64,000 bases of DNA from Saururus chinensis (GCA_035235625.1 CP141143.1:29708592-29772591); one strand, 5' to 3'; positions 1 through 13,374 are shown, numbered from the stretch's first letter. Made by a program: numbers and translations. Notes: a model not told the origin generated them from the letters alone.

Positions 1-2055
1 GGCTCTCCTCCTCAACCCCGCCCTGCCCAGAGAGGTTGCAGCCATGCTCTCTAGCCAGGTTGCACCACCATGGCGGGCCTGGCATGCCAGCACACAACCC
101 CCTCCAGGGGGTGTCTGGGCAACTGCCAGCTCTAGGTTTTCCCTTCTTTAATATTTAAGCTTATGCCAATTTCTATCTTTATGATTTTTTTCATTTTTAC
201 TAGTTAGATGTCCATAGTTAGTTAACATAAAAAAATAAAAAAAAAGTTGATAGTAAAACTATCTTATGTTTTACTTTCATTTAATACAATTCTCATACCG
301 CTGGCACAAGGGATTCACACGGGCATCATGCTTCATCATACTTTTTGGCCGGGTACGGCCTACAGGTTCTATCATCAGTTGATTCATTAATTAATAAATA
401 GTTAAGTACAAAGTTAGTGACAACTAACTCTAAGTAATTAAGCATAAACTTACTGATAAACTAACTCAAGTATTTAAGAATAAACTTACTACAAATTTCC
501 TCACCACAAAAAAATAAATCCTACGCTATTTTCCAAACCCGGTCAGGGATTAGATCAGACCACCACCATGTGAATCCGCCCCGGATGCAGACCGGCCCAG
601 CTTCAACCCTGGTTTCACTGTTGGCTACACGCCAGCGTCTAGCCAAAAGATGGCAAGTTTCATTGGCAGAAGGGCTTTTTGGTAAAATTCGAACCTGGAG
701 TTGCCAGTTTGGATTGTTCTTAACTGAAACTTGGGACAGAAGAGGAGACAAGAGCAAGGGTGGCCGGGGGTGTCGCCATGCAGGACTGTGCCTGCAGAGT
801 TTCGTCGGACGAGATTTCGGAATGCTCGCGGCCCTGGCCCGAGCTTCTGCAAGGTAGGGAAACGAAGATACGCAGGTTCCCAGTGCTGTTTTCTCGTCCT
901 CTTGCTGTTTCAGTGTCCCTAGGCTTCCCTCTTTTCTTCCCATCCTTTCTTGTTGCCATTATTCTATCATCACTGAGATAAACAGATGAAGTCGGGCTCT
1001 TGTAATTTCCTCTTTGTCTCTTACTCAAACCAAAAATCAAGGGTTTCTAATATATAGAGTGCATATGTTTTAGTCAAGAATATGTAGCCCTCAAATAGTT
1101 AAGCAAAGAAGAATATGTAGCCCTTGGAGCCACGGTGCAACCAAGATAGTTGAACTAATAAAGTAATTGAATACTAAAAAAGCAACATAATTGGATATCG
1201 AGGGAAGTTTGTTAGTGTAATTTATACTAATAGCTATCCCTTCTCTTTCTCTAACAACTTAACCTTTTTGGAGAAGTACTGTTAATTAACCAACATACAT
1301 GTATGGTTTTCAGAGCACCTGAATGTGCTTGCAACGTGTAGTTAGTATTGTTCCTAAGCTTTTAGGATAAGTAATGAACCACATTATGGTTGGCATCCTT
1401 AGCTGCTATAAGTTGTTTCAAAGTGTGTGCCAAAGTCGTTTAACAAGTTGGCTTCAATATTGAGCTCGGTTTGTTTGTTTTTTTCAGTAAATTAAAGGGG
1501 GTTTAGCAATATTGAGCTAGCTTTGGTTTCCACTTTCGGTCTTGGTCATCAAAACTTGTGGCTTATTTACTACGAATACTTGGTTATGTCATAAGACTTT
1601 CTCCTATAAATGATAAATTTAGGAACCATAAGTCAGCTTGATTCTGACTTTAAACTCTAATAACTTGGTTTCGATAAAAATGAGAGACAACTGATCAGGC
1701 AGGGTCGTCTTCGACTCATGAAAACCCTGTGAAGCTAAAAATTCCATTAAGTAGAACTGAATTGTACCTTGAGCGTTCTTACCTCACGGACAAATTATGT
1801 GACTTCAACCCCTTAGAACTGGGATGGGCTGCTTCTTAGAAAGGAAATTGATAGTGCATACGTTGGCGTATACTCAGTAACTAGTGGGTTAAGGGTACAC
1901 CATGAATCACTCCCGTTAAATAGTCGGAAAACTTCACCGACCAATTAATCATGACTCTAATTGCTCTACAGGGAACCGTAAGCATTACCTTACAGAAGTA
2001 TTTTCTGCATGGAACCGTAGGCACTACTTACCGATGGATCACCGGCAGGGCCAAA
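1..2055. other. No recognisable gene; flank of the composite element
   Basis: The first ~150 bases and 540-900 are GC-rich; the rest is AT-rich. Several overlapping reading frames are open across 520-980 on both strands, but none shows a protein family I recognise, so I take them as chance frames in GC-rich DNA. Around 1970-2035 there is an imperfect direct repeat (two copies of a ggaaccgta-led segment). The last five bases (ccaaa) are the likely left target duplication of the Ty3/gypsy element that starts at 2056. Confidence 0.6.
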
Positions 2056-2098
2056 CGTAATGCCTCATAATTTATTTATGTTTTGAACATTTAAACTA
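2056..2098 (+). repeat. 5' LTR of the gypsy element, left piece
   Basis: These 43 bases align with the first bases of the 3' LTR at 20493 (shared tttatttatgttttgaa-like stretch). The LTR is cut here by the MULE; its last nine bases, tttaaacta, are the 9-bp target duplication repeated at 14061-14069. Confidence 0.8.
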
Positions 2099-2158
2099 GA
2101 GTTTTTTCCATATTATTTGGCCAAAGAATGAAATAGTCCATATTCCCTGGATTTTAAA
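2099..2158 (+). repeat. MULE left terminal inverted repeat
   Basis: Begins gagttttttccatatt. It matches the reverse complement of 14001-14060 at 52 of 60 positions; mismatches are at positions 17-19, 21, 37, 38, 45 and 51. Confidence 0.93.
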
Positions 2159-3696
2159 CCTAAATGCTATAAAACCTCGAATAACACGATATAAGCTAAA
2201 ATTTAGACTAAAATACCCCTGACCGGAGGTAGGGTTTTATATATTGTTAAACCCTCACAAAGTCGCATTCATTGGCATATGACTACAGATGTCAGCGATT
2301 CCCCCAAGTGAAAAACTCTGCTCCGATTGAAAACTCACTTCCGATTAGAAAGTCCTCTAATTGAGCACCATTTATGCGGTGTGGGAGAAGATTTTGTGAC
2401 CTATCCGACTAAACATCGAAGATTAGGGTTTTCCTGTTTTAGAACGAGTTTGAGTTTACGAAGAACTAGTTTTGGAATGAGGGTTTCTCCTAAGCTAAGT
2501 TTTGAAACTGTACCCCCCAAAGCTGGTTCTTGTTTGTAGCGCAGTTCGGGTTTGCGGCGATCCCTGAAAAGCAACGGTCGAATGAGTGTTTAATCCGGCT
2601 CGGAGAACAACATCGAAGGTTTCGTGGTAAGGCATTTCAGATATTTGTATGCACGATTTTGGATTTAGCATGTATTCACACACACGCCATAGGCAATCAA
2701 ATCAGACTATCATTGGGTAAGAAAGACGATACGTCATATATTGTGTGCTCAATAAGACGTTGGAAACACGATGTTTAACCATAATGATGTAGTGTATGTG
2801 AGGTCCTCTTAGCGTATGTTCAATCACACGATAAATCTACTTATCATATCATTAGAAGTTAGTTAGATAATGTGAATTGATGCAACTATTGATTATGGTC
2901 ACGACCTATTGTTGATTGACATATATTTATCAAAATTTTCATTCGTAAAGTTAGAGTATTACATCAAATGGCGGAGTCAATGAAGGTTGCAGAAGAGAAG
3001 AAGAAGAAGAGAATCTAAGGGAGAAGACCAAGTCTGGGAACGAATAGTTCCCCCGCTAGACTGCATTTATCAAAATACCTTGTAGATTCAAGTCCGGGTT
3101 GCAAGGCCGTATTGGTGGAGACTGGGTTCTACCCAGTATATGATTGCGAGTCCATCATCATCTCCAAGCCACTGTTGGATGTACTCATTGGTGATTGTTG
3201 GGACGACTCACTAGAGGTCTTCAACATCAGGGGTAAAAGACTACCCCTTACTGTGGCTGAAGTGGCTATGATCACGGGTTTTAGTGGAAAAGGGAACCCG
3301 TGCAAATTAGAAAGTAGCGAGGGGAAGGCTGCCCAAGGCAAGGGGTAATTATTCAAGAAGTTCTTCCAAGGGAAGTGGCCGGAGAAGGCTGGACTTGAAG
3401 AATTGTTGAAAGAAGTGGTTGCGGAAACAAGGACTGTTTCAGAGGAGGACTTAGCACGGTTGGCGATCGTGCACATGGGTGTCCTCGTGTTATTCACATA
3501 GAGCAACAGAGCCGTTTCCCTAGCTTTGTGTGATTACTTAGATGACATGTTGGTCGTGGGGAGCTACAATTGGGCAGGCGCCATACATGATATGCTGATG
3601 AGAGGCATATCGGCAGCCCACTGGAACATCATGAGCAAACAGGACAAGCGTTCTGTCACGGTCGGAATTCTCGTAGGGGCTTCATTAGTGCTCCAG

Positions 3697-4032
3697 GTAA
3701 CGCTCATATGTGTTACACTACGCAAATGCTAATATCGTATTGATAATGACACGATATGTGTTACATAGATGAATATCGTCGTATCGGCCACACGATACGA
3801 AATACATCATGTTATCAGATATACGATATTTAACATGCACGGAGACATATCGTGTTCTTGGTAACACGACTAAGTATAATATCGTGGATAGGACATTAGA
3901 CGATCGGAATTTATCGTCTTACCAGAAACACGATGTGGCTTCTAGTGTGTTATCTGTAACATGACTAATTTGTTATAGTGAAGATACTGACCATTTACAC
4001 TAATGACTATATTATTTTGTATTGTCCGCCAG
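3697..4032 (+). repeat. ULP1-gene intron filled with ATCGTGTT/AACACGAT motifs
   Basis: Donor gtaacg after CTCCAG and acceptor ccgccag before GTATGG; splicing keeps frame. Short motif copies in both orientations recur every 20-40 bases, for example the inverted pair at 3849-3869 (tatcgtgttc...gtaacacga). No such motifs occur in the exons on either side. Confidence 0.75.
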
Positions 4033-4794
4033 GTATGGTTTTATGAGCATACGTCCATATGGGCTCCCAGTGGTCCTCCATGCAGCCCAAGGTGCAAGAG
4101 GTGGCCCGGATTTACCCAACTTTTGAGCGACGTGGAGAAGACCGATAAACTTGACCCGGCCGATGAAAAGGGGAGGAAAAAGATTCTAGCTCATCACTGG
4201 ATGAGGAAGTGGTACGAGGATGTCTTCATGAGGCTAAAGTCAGACTCGCACATTGTTATGCGCATCACACCAATTGTTGAAGAGGCGCACTTGATGGATG
4301 GCCAAAGGGCAACCCCGAAAGCTAAGAAGGCGGGTACGCAGACTTTCTGAATAATCAGACCCGCCCACGCCCCCCACGGTGAGACATCAGGGCATGTACA
4401 TATCGGCCATGAAGTCATTGAATCATTCGTCATGCCAGTTGATGTCATGGTAGGGATTTGTGAAGTTGTTTTGGAGAAAGCCGTTCTCTACTGTGAGCGG
4501 GGATGGAACAAGAAGCGAGTTATAGCTGCATAACAGCGTGTTAAGGATGATCTAGAGTGGCAACTAGCCTCATAGAACAGATGCAACGCCCCAAGGAACC
4601 AGAGACAAAACAACCGCCTAAACCCACTTAGCCGGTTGTCGCCCAAGCATCAACCCCTCCTCCGAGAACCGAAGGATCACCGTCGGTTCATTTAAAGGCA
4701 AGAACTTCAAAAGAAAGAGAAGCTCGCCAACCATCTACACTTGAAGATCAACCAGTACATGTCCCTCAGCCGGTGGAAGAGGGATTCATTTTGT

Positions 4795-5101
4795 GTAAGT
4801 ACAACAGTTTAATGTATCGTGTTTTGTTAGGGGATCTTCATTTAGTCAAGTACACGATAGGAGATCATGTCATTGATTAAGAAAGACGATATTGGTATTG
4901 TCGTGTCATCGATCACACGATCATTGAAGCAGCAGTTACTTATGAAAACCATCTCTGCGTGGTCGTGGGATCGTGAGCACAATTAGTCCTCTTTTCATTT
5001 TTCCAACAATACAATATGCATTTTCATCATGTTTGGTAAAAGACGATTGGCATGGATATCGTTTGGTTACTAACACGATAGCTTATTTCTTAAATACATA
5101 G
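4795..5101 (+). repeat. ULP1-gene intron filled with the same motif
   Basis: Donor gtaagt, acceptor acatag. Contains several ATCGTGTT- and CACGAT-type copies, including an inverted pair at 5058-5079. Confidence 0.7.
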
Positions 5102-6127
5102 AAATGGCAACCGCAAGCTGCCACCAAACCAAAGAAGAAGATTGGTCTGAAGTTGCAAAGGACCGTAATAACGAGATTTTTGACAAAAATAAATGCAGAA
5201 TTTATGGAACAACCACGGGAGGTTGAGCATCAACAATAGGATGTCATGGAACCACCCCATGAGGTGGAAGAACAACCCCGGGATGTCGAAGAACAACCCC
5301 AGGAGGTAGAGGAACCAGACCTTCCCCGGGATGTTGAAGAACAACCACGGGAGGTAGAGGAATGAGACCTTCAATGGGATATCGTGGCTCAAGTCCGCGA
5401 TGTGCCGGAACAACCCCGTGAGGGACCCATAGACCAACTGGAGATTCTGGAACAACCCTTGAAGGGACCGGAAGCACCCCAGCAAGCAAATAAAGGAGCA
5501 GTACCCAAACAAGTAATAAAATTCAGAGTGAAGCGGAAAGCTACTCCTGGCGCTCCCATCTTACCTCCTGCGCAACGGAAGTTGAGGTCCACTGCAGTTA
5601 AACCACTTGCTCAAGGTGAGGAGCCTGTGAATAAAGTTTCAGCTCAGGTATCGAAGAAGCCGAATTGTTTCAGCAACTACATTGAAGAGAGGATAGCAAA
5701 GTTTGGACCCAAAGCCCATCCTGGAAAGCCTACTAATAAAGTACCTTTTGCATCGGTCCCTGGCCCAAGCATTATCCGCCAGGCACATCCAAAGGCTCCC
5801 ACCCCAAAACCAGCTGCCTCAATCGCGATTTCCAGTGAAGGCACTTTATCAGATACTCCTCCAGTAGATGCGGATGTAATGGAGAGTATCCGCAATGTTG
5901 AAGATGTCGAAGCTAATACTGCGACTAAGACGAACAAAGAGGGGACAAGTCTGCTGCCAAAGGACTATCATGACACAGAGTTGGTGTTCCACCTAGACGT
6001 TCAGACAGATGCAATTAAGGAAATTATCACGGAATTTCTGATGAACCCGTACAAGTCGTGACCCATAGAGACACTCCTCTACACCAATTACCAATCTCTG
6101 TTAAAACAGGATTGCATAACGAATGAG

Positions 6128-6418
6128 GTAATATCGTTTCATTTCTCATACGTTTTAACCTCTATCGTATTATCAATCAAATGATTGAATAACTTACGCA
6201 TATTACAATTACTTAGCATGTTATCGATTACACGTCTTGTACATTTGTCATGTTATTGTGAACATGATACAATTTCTGAAATAAAACTAGCGTGTTATTT
6301 CCTACACGACCTGTAAATGCTTCGTGTTATCGTGAACACGATAAAATTACTTATCGTGTACACACTGTCACAATCAGTATACTATCATGTCATTACTAAC
6401 ACGTATGGTATTGTGTAG
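6128..6418 (+). repeat. ULP1-gene intron filled with the same motif
   Basis: Donor gtaata, acceptor tgtgtag. The densest block: tandem copies at 6220-6410, including tcgtgttatcgtgaacacga at 6322-6341. The exon resumes with the start of the protease domain. Confidence 0.75.
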
Positions 6419-7094
6419 GTCATCAACGTCTTCTTCCAACTTCTTGATGAACGAAATTTGAGAAATCCAGGCAGGTACCCCAACTATTTTTTCGGCAAGT
6501 TCGCTATTCAGCACTACTTTAATGTTGGCAAGGCTGAAGGGCCGGCGGAGAAGGAGGGAAAACTCTCTGGCATATTGTTGAGAGGCCTGAATGTTAACAC
6601 GGAAAGCGGTTTCATTCCTGTATACGTCAAAGGCCACTTTCTCTTGCTTATTGTCCACTGTAGGGAGAAGCGATTTAGGTAGTACAATCCTTTAAAGGGT
6701 GATCACAGTCACCACTTCACCGAGGTTGACAGTGTCAGGAAACATGTTGCCAATGGAATGGAGAAGGCACTTAAAATAAAGGGCGCTCGGATGTGGCCAC
6801 TGACTAAGATCAACAAATGCTCGTACCAAGAAACAAATGAAGATTGTGGTTTGTTCGTCTACGTAGAGAAACTGGCAGGGGGCGTCATTCAGCTAGATTT
6901 TAGACAACTCGAGCTAACAGGCTTGATCAAGCTGATGATCTGCGTTGCAATACTTCAGGCCCGAATCGAAGAGGTATTTGATCTGGATACCGATGAATTG
7001 TAAAAAGAAAATAAACTTCTTCCACGCTTTGATTAATTGACAAATTAAATGTTCGACCAATTATTTTTGTAATTAACTACTGGAATAGAAATAC

Positions 7095-7335
7095 ATGTAC
7101 CAATGTCAAATGGCATATAATCGATCAAACGATTTATACCAATATCGTGTATTCGATAGTGCAAAATGGAAGTACACATATATCCGATCGTATTATAGTT
7201 CTCACGATCGTCCAGTAGGTCGTGTTATCGCATACATGCTAGCTCGTGTTACGACATGTTATCGTTTACAAGAAACACAGTATTCAACGTCTTTGTTGTC
7301 GTGTAATCAACCAAACGAAAATGATGCATGCCATT
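7095..7335 (+). repeat. 3' flank of the ULP1 gene, motif block
   Basis: Just downstream of the protease stop codon. Holds atcgtgt, tcacgatcg, tcgtgttatcg and similar copies; no coding potential is recognisable. Confidence 0.6.
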
Positions 7336-7435
7336 GATCATAACTGGCGACCGAAAGTTTCAAACGTTAACCCAACTCAAATATGTTTCTGGACAACCAC
7401 TTCAAAGGATGTTGATGACTTATATGTCGCGAAAG

Positions 7436-7690
7436 CGATGGATCATTTGAGACATTGATATATCGTCGTCTAGTGAATCATGCCCTTTATCGGATATTGA
7501 TGAATACCGTATCCGATGGAGGGCCGATTCACCAACCGCCGCTAAAGCAATATCTTGTATGATCCATCTCTGCAAATATCGATGGATCATTCGAGGCATT
7601 GATATATTGCCGTCAAGCAAATCTTCGAGGGTGGGCCGATTCACTGACCGCCGATACAACAATCTCCCAAATGATTCAAAAAAGTTGTCG
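7436..7690. repeat. Direct duplication in the MULE interior
   Basis: Two diverged copies (about 7436-7562 and 7580-7690), both led by gatggatcat and both carrying gggccgattca. They lie between the two converging genes. Confidence 0.6.
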
Positions 7691-8039
7691 AATACACGCC
7701 AGCGGAGCACGACCATAACCCTAATATGTAGTGAGACAGGAGCAAACACGCCGGTTGGATGCAATGGGACAGACCATTCAAGACATTGCTATAATGCCTA
7801 GTCGCGTACTTCCCCCTCCAAATGCAGGTAACGCCCTTATTTGACAAGGAGAAGATACACCATGAGGCGCAAAAGCAATCTCTGGAATAATCCGTCTTGG
7901 CGCCGGCCATATGTGAGTGAGCGTTATAAAACCCTAACCCTAATATATATAGGCAGGGTGAAATGGATACAGACCACCAAGTAAATGAAGGTATTGATGC
8001 TTCTGGAATAATGCATCGGGAATAGAATCAATACGATCC

Positions 8040-8390
8040 TATCATTGTCATGGGTTCGGACACACGTCATTACCAATATCTTGTAAGCTACGGTGATATT
8101 ATCGTGTAATTGGCAACACATATCCCATTTTGGCATGTTATTCTGTCATGTAATCGATATTACATTACGCACACAAATCATGTATTCGTAATGCCGACTT
8201 ATTATTTCCAATAACTTGGTGGGCATCGTATCATCGATCTTACGATAATAGTGTATGTCATGGTATCCGAAAAATTGATCTATATATTTATGTATTGTGT
8301 TTTTGTTTTGACGAAGACATGCCCTGTCGTGTGTTTGACCATATGACCAATATTGAGATCGTGTTATACAGGAAGACATCTTTCCACAGG
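8040..8390. repeat. MULE spacer with ATCGTGTT-type motifs
   Basis: Non-coding spacer between the two genes, rich in short tatcgtgt / acgat copies. I see no gene here. Confidence 0.5.
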
Positions 8391-8513
8391 AAAAAGGATA
8401 TAACTGATATTAATATTTTTCTTTAATTTGAAAGGGCTTTCATTACATACAACAAACTAATATTTACATAAATTTATAAATACAAATAAAATAACATTCT
8501 AAAGATATTGAAT

Positions 8514-8885
8514 CGTGCCCTCATCAGTTCAATTGTGACGAAACATTCGCGACATTGATATTACACCGGGATAGTAAATTGGCCCCTATCAGTGGCTAGT
8601 TAGTACCACGCCACTGAAGGGGGACAATTAACCATTTGGTGCAATATCAATCTCCCAAAGGCTCTGTCTCATGCTCTGTGAATATCAATATGCGTGTGAT
8701 CTCCATGCAAATTCATGGACCTATCAGTTCAATTGTGACGGAACCTTCATGACGTTTAAATAACGCCTGGTAGTTAATCGCCTACCTTCAGAGGCTGGTT
8801 AGGACCGCGCCACTGAAGGGGGACGAATAACCATCAGGCGCCATATCAATGTCCCAAAGGCTCCATCTCGTGCTCTTCGCGAATT
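8514..8885. repeat. Second direct duplication in the MULE interior
   Basis: Copies at about 8514-8690 and 8718-8885 share atcagttcaattgtgacg at the start, gccactgaagggggac in the middle and tcccaaaggctc near the end. Unit spacing is about 200 bp. Not coding as far as I can see. Confidence 0.7.
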
Positions 8886-9149
8886 GGGTAAGCACATAGG
8901 TCACTTAGATATCTATATATGCAGGTTGCAAGGGATACGAATCGTCATATATTCCATATATAGTGTAATTGGAAATTGGATGTGACTCCTCGCGAATTGG
9001 TGATCCTAATTTAATTGAAATCCCGGAAATTGTGGTGACGCTTCGGGAATTATCGATTATCGATTGCTTCAATTACATGCTTACATGGTAGACCCAGATG
9101 TTGAAACTTTCCACATGTGCAGGTACGATCAACCAAGTTTACCACATCT

Positions 9150-9345
9150 TGTGAAGAAAATATTGTGAGTAAGAGAGCACGATAAATGAATTTATTGTGT
9201 TCTCGAGTACACAATGTATCTTACGATCATTACGTAAGATGTATCGACTTACACGTTCAAGGACAATATCATGTGTAACCTAACATGGTATGAAGCCCTA
9301 ACGCATAAACAAGCACAAGCTATGTACATCGTCGTATGAATGCAA
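9150..9345. repeat. Motif block next to the transposase C-terminal end
   Basis: Contains gagcacgataaa, attgtgttctcgagtacacaat and gacttacacg copies. It lies where an intron before the SWIM-finger exon would be expected on the minus strand. No SWIM exon is recognisable to its left. Confidence 0.5.
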
Positions 9346-10329
9346 TGTACCTAGTGATGTAGCGAGTTAACCTGTAATTCATACAGTGACACAGGCAATA
9401 CAATCACATTCCTTGCGTCTTCTCGCTTGTTTTCGATGTGTTTTCTGGCAAATGGGGTTAACTCTTCCATCATATTCTGCCCATCCATCCAACGTTTTTC
9501 AAATAATGTCGTTGTGTGCTCCCTCATGTGCTTAATTAAACGCGTTATAGGCATCTATCTGGCTTTTTTTAATATTGCATTTGCACTTTCTGACCTATTT
9601 GAGCTGAGTGTCCCATATCTTTTCCCTAGAAATGATACATTGGCCCAGTGATCCGAACCTATCTTATTTAGCCAAGCATATGCTTTTGGATTATGTTCTT
9701 TAATGTTGTTCATTGTTTCATTATACACATTATGTCTGAACGTTTTGGCTACAACATGGAGCTAATTCTTTAGGTAGTTGTCCTTGAATCTGTCTAACAT
9801 ATTTGCTGCCATGTGACGGATGCAATACCCGTGGTGTGTAGATGGGAAAAACTTATTCACAACATTTGTCAATCCCTTCTGTCTATCTGAAACGATTGTA
9901 TCCAACTCGGCTGGAGGATCGGAGAATAGATGATTTCTAAGCAACTCAAGAAATCAACACCAAGTTTTCTCACATTCGTTCTCAACCATTGCAAATGCAA
10001 TGCACAACATATTATTGTTCCCGTTCAATGTAGTTGCTATCAATAGCTATCCAGGATACTTTCCTTTCAAGAAGGTTACATCGACCATTAGCAACGGCCT
10101 CAAGGTTGTTCTAAAAGCTCTCGCAACGGGGCCAAACATCCAGAATACTCTTTTGAAATCGTACCCACCCATAGGTCTGGGAATGTCACATGGTCTCACT
10201 GGCACAACTACTTCCCAAATTTATATATTCTATCTGCCTACCGTAAGAAGGAAGTAAGTGGTAGGATTCATATGGGTCACCATCTATTAAATCAGTCAGA
10301 GCTTTACCTGCATGACCAAATACAATTTA

Positions 10330-10550
10330 GTAAATATTATACGACACCGGCTTACATCGTATTCCCGATCGCACGGCATTTTATGTTTTCATGTGATCGG
10401 AATCCATACACGATGCCTGGTCGTATTTTTGGTAACACGATATTGATGTATGTCGTGTGAGTGCATATTCCGACTATAGTTTAAGCGTGTAAACGATAAC
10501 ACTCTAGACTAACATATCGTGACACTAAATAAACACTTCATTTCTTCTCA
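10330..10550 (-). repeat. Transposase intron with ATCGTGTT-type motifs
   Basis: Lies between the DNA-binding part and the catalytic core. Contains an inverted pair at 10421-10442 (tcgtat...aacacgata) and several single copies (gtcgtgtg, gcgtgtaaacg). Confidence 0.6.
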
Positions 10551-11655
10551 TGCATTACCTGCGCGCAAGCATTTCTTGTAGTTCGCAGTTATGCCCCAGT
10601 GCTTTGAAATATAACGTGCTATGCTCTTAGGTGTAATGTCCACTGAGTCTTTAAAGAGGCCATAACATTTTCTCGCTATCCAAAGGTGCAATGCTAGGGG
10701 ATGGTCAGTTGACTTCCTTTGGGTTCCACATTAATAAGTCGGCACTAACCTCGTGACAGTCACATGATCTCCTATATTTGAAGCCCTTATGTACCAGTTA
10801 CAAGATTCATTGGAGCACTTTGCGGCGTACGTATTCCGATTTTCATCCACAACACAATATGTGAAATTCACCTTTATTGCTAAGTCAATCAAGACCCTCT
10901 TGAAATGCAACAGGCTTAGAAAATGTGCACTCAATTCGAGGAGCTTCTGGTAATCCTTAGCTTGCAAGCTACCCGTGTAACGACCCATTTTTCGGTTACG
11001 CTTAACCCGGGAGGGTTAAGGTTAATTCGGTAATTTGAGATAAATGTTAAGGGGTTTCATTAGATAAAATACCCATAGTCAGGTAGAGCTTGGCATAATG
11101 AGTGAAATGATTCTAAGAACGTGCGAAATGGAGGTCGGGACCGGAAGTTACGACCTCAACCAACGTAGAAAATAGGTGGGACCCACTTAGAAATAGTGTG
11201 ATTTGCTGCTTTAAATGAGTTTGTATCGAAGGGCTTGTCGATACGAGTCCAACAGTACCTAGAACGCGCGAATCTGAATCCGGGGTAGGGAGATACGCAC
11301 GTTTGAAGATTTGGAATTTTTCTAAAAAAATAAAAATTACGGCGTGCGGCTGGCACGCCGCAGCACGGGCCAGCGCACGATTGGCGCACCACAGCATGGG
11401 CCAGTACGAGGCACGCGCGCTGCAAAACCGCGGGCACCGCGATTATGTGGGCGCGACCCACGCCGCACGCGGCTCCGGTGGGCGCCGCCGCCCGAAACCA
11501 ACGGCACCGCCGGTTTTGCCGACACGGTGCCGCGGTTTCGGCACGGCTCGGGGTCTATAAATACCTCAATTCGTTCCTTTTTTTAAACCAGATTTTCTCT
11601 CCCCCGTTTCTGACCGTTCTGAGGCCGATTAAGGCCGTTCAAGACCCGTTTCCTA

Positions 11656-11951
11656 CTAAATCGAGTGTGCTCTACGCGATGGAGGGGTCCTTTCTTCGAG
11701 TCGGAGTCTGTATAAGGAGGAAACGCCCTGAGACAAGGAGAGGTTCTGCCGGTTGTCCTCGAGAGTCGACAAACTTCTTTCTCCCCGTTCTTAAGCATCC
11801 TAACTCTAATTTAGTCCATCCAAGAGGCGTTCTTGACTAAATCGAGTATGTTCTACGTGATGGAAAGGTCTATTCTTTGATTCGGTAATCGTATAAGGAG
11901 GAAATGCCCTAGACAAGGAGAGGCTCCGCCCGTTATCCTTGAGCACCGAAC
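11656..11951 (+). repeat. 180-bp tandem duplication in the solo LTR
   Basis: Two copies (about 11656-11772 and 11836-11951), each led by ctaaatcgagt and containing ataaggaggaaa and gacaaggagaggt/ct. They lie downstream of the TATA-like site, so probably in the transcribed part of the LTR. Confidence 0.7.
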
Positions 11952-12366
11952 AAGAAATAGGAGCCCGGAGTAAGACGGGGTTCTATCCGAAGGTGCCGAG
12001 CTACGTCAAGAGAAGTAATCCAGACTACGGGAGGTTCTGTCTGCCTATCATGGGCGCAAAAAATAAGAAGAGTCTCCGACAAGGAGAACATTTATACGTA
12101 GTCTTTTGGTACAAGACGAGGAACGTATGGAGGCTAGAGGAAGCTTTGTCTATATCTTCAGATCTGAAGGGGAGGATGCTCATATGAGCAACCCCGAATA
12201 CCGCTATCTTACGAGACATGAGGGCAGTAAGCTTTTTTGATCTCCCATTTTAATTATAGAACGACGTGTGTGCCATGCTTTGATCCATATGCTTGATGTG
12301 TGCTTATATGCCATAATGTGTACTTACATGCCATGTGTGTGTTGTCTCGCTCTAGGGTTGAGCGAG

Positions 12367-12391
12367 ACGTGTGTGTGTGTGTGTGTGTGTC
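12367..12391 (+). repeat. (GT)n microsatellite
   Basis: A run of about ten GT units inside the solo LTR. Confidence 0.9.
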
Positions 12392-13374
12392 CGGTCTCGG
12401 CTCAGTGATAGAGCAAGCTGGTTGATGTGCTTTGTCTCGATTCAGTAATGGAGAGAGATATGTGTATGTGATTTTGATCCCGCTCTGTGGTAAAGTGAGA
12501 TGTATGATTCCATTAATTTATTAATTTCCGCTTGACTCCGATATATGACGAGTTTTTGTATACTCCGATTAAATATTCAGAGATACGTATGTTATACGTA
12601 TATGCTTTTGTGATGTTTGTTGTATGTAGTAGCCATTAGGCAGAACTGCGTTAGGATCCGATCGTATTGGAATAATATCCAATACGTACGTAGACAACCA
12701 ACGACAAGGCAACGTTGGCCCGATCCAAATCATTATAATAATATATTTTATTTTATTTTACACGTGACGAACTATGAAGCTTCGTTGTGTGTAAATGGCC
12801 GTTACAACCTAAGTCTACGTACGAGGAAGCCTTAATGCTCGGTAGTGCGTAGACAAACGTTGTACCTCTTGCACACAGACGATGATTCCTGGCTTAAGGA
12901 AAGAGGAAATTTTCTATTAGTGATTTTGTGGACCCGGCTTGGGTCGGGTCGTTACAACCAGTCATTAGTTGGCCTTCATCAATATTCGGTTCCAACATGT
13001 TTAAATCATCGATGGTATCCCAATCTGCCTCCCCCTCAATGTAGATGTTACTGGGAACCTTGCTGTTTACAAATTCTTCGTGGTCAGACATACTTTCCAT
13101 GTCAACTATATCATTATTGTACCACAGATCCTCACCCCACATATTTTCAACTTCTTCGCCTTGTCCACCGTCGTAATTACAAGGGTTGTATGGAGGTTCG
13201 TAGTTATCAAATGAAGTACTTGTCCCACCCATCATTGGCGACAATTCCTCTGATCTATTCTGATTGACTTCTATATCAGGTTTTGTACTCACTGGATTGG
13301 TGAAAGATGATTGACATGGATTTGTTAAGGGCAAGTTTCCTGGTTCTCCCAATCTGCATTGCACATTATCATGT

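Larger units (their letters stand above)
2968..7003 (+). pseudogene. ULP1-like (C48) cysteine protease gene of the MULE, disabled
   Basis: ULP1-family proteases process or remove SUMO; the role inside MULEs is unknown. I start at the ATG at 2968, in frame with the conserved N-terminal segment (PLTVAEVAMITGF at about 3240-3280), which resembles the N-terminal domain (DUF1985-like) of plant MULE ULP1 proteins. Introns fit GT-AG at 3697-4032, 4795-5101 and 6128-6418. A Pro/Glu-rich linker of repeated EEQPREV-like units spans ~5240-5480. The catalytic domain has the His in GHFLLLIVHC (~6638), the NPL segment and the Gln/Cys motif SYQETNEDCGLFVY (~6822-6863). The His-flanking aromatic is Phe, not the usual Trp. 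In-frame stops at 3016, 3346, 3499, 4348, 6059 and 6679 kill it. The whole protein length and the middle exons are uncertain. Confidence 0.8.
10976..12956 (+). mobile_element. Solo LTR (Ty3/gypsy type) inside the MULE transposase
   Basis: Ends are TGTAACGACCC and GGGTCGTTACA (TG...CA, complementary). Flanks acccg (10971-10975) and accag (12957-12961) match at 4 of 5 positions. Length is 1981 bp. A TATA-like ctataaata lies at ~11551. The shared LTR block gggcttgtcgatacgag is at 11231-11247. No second LTR, primer site or internal region accompanies it, so it is a solo LTR left by LTR-LTR recombination. Confidence 0.88.

Noticed and set aside
521..981. Several overlapping open frames on both strands up to 140 codons
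   Set aside because: All sit in the same GC-rich stretch, overlap each other and show no family motif; stop-poor composition explains them.
11939..12187. 82-codon open frame in the solo LTR
   Set aside because: Lies wholly within the LTR, overlaps its internal duplication and shows no family motif.
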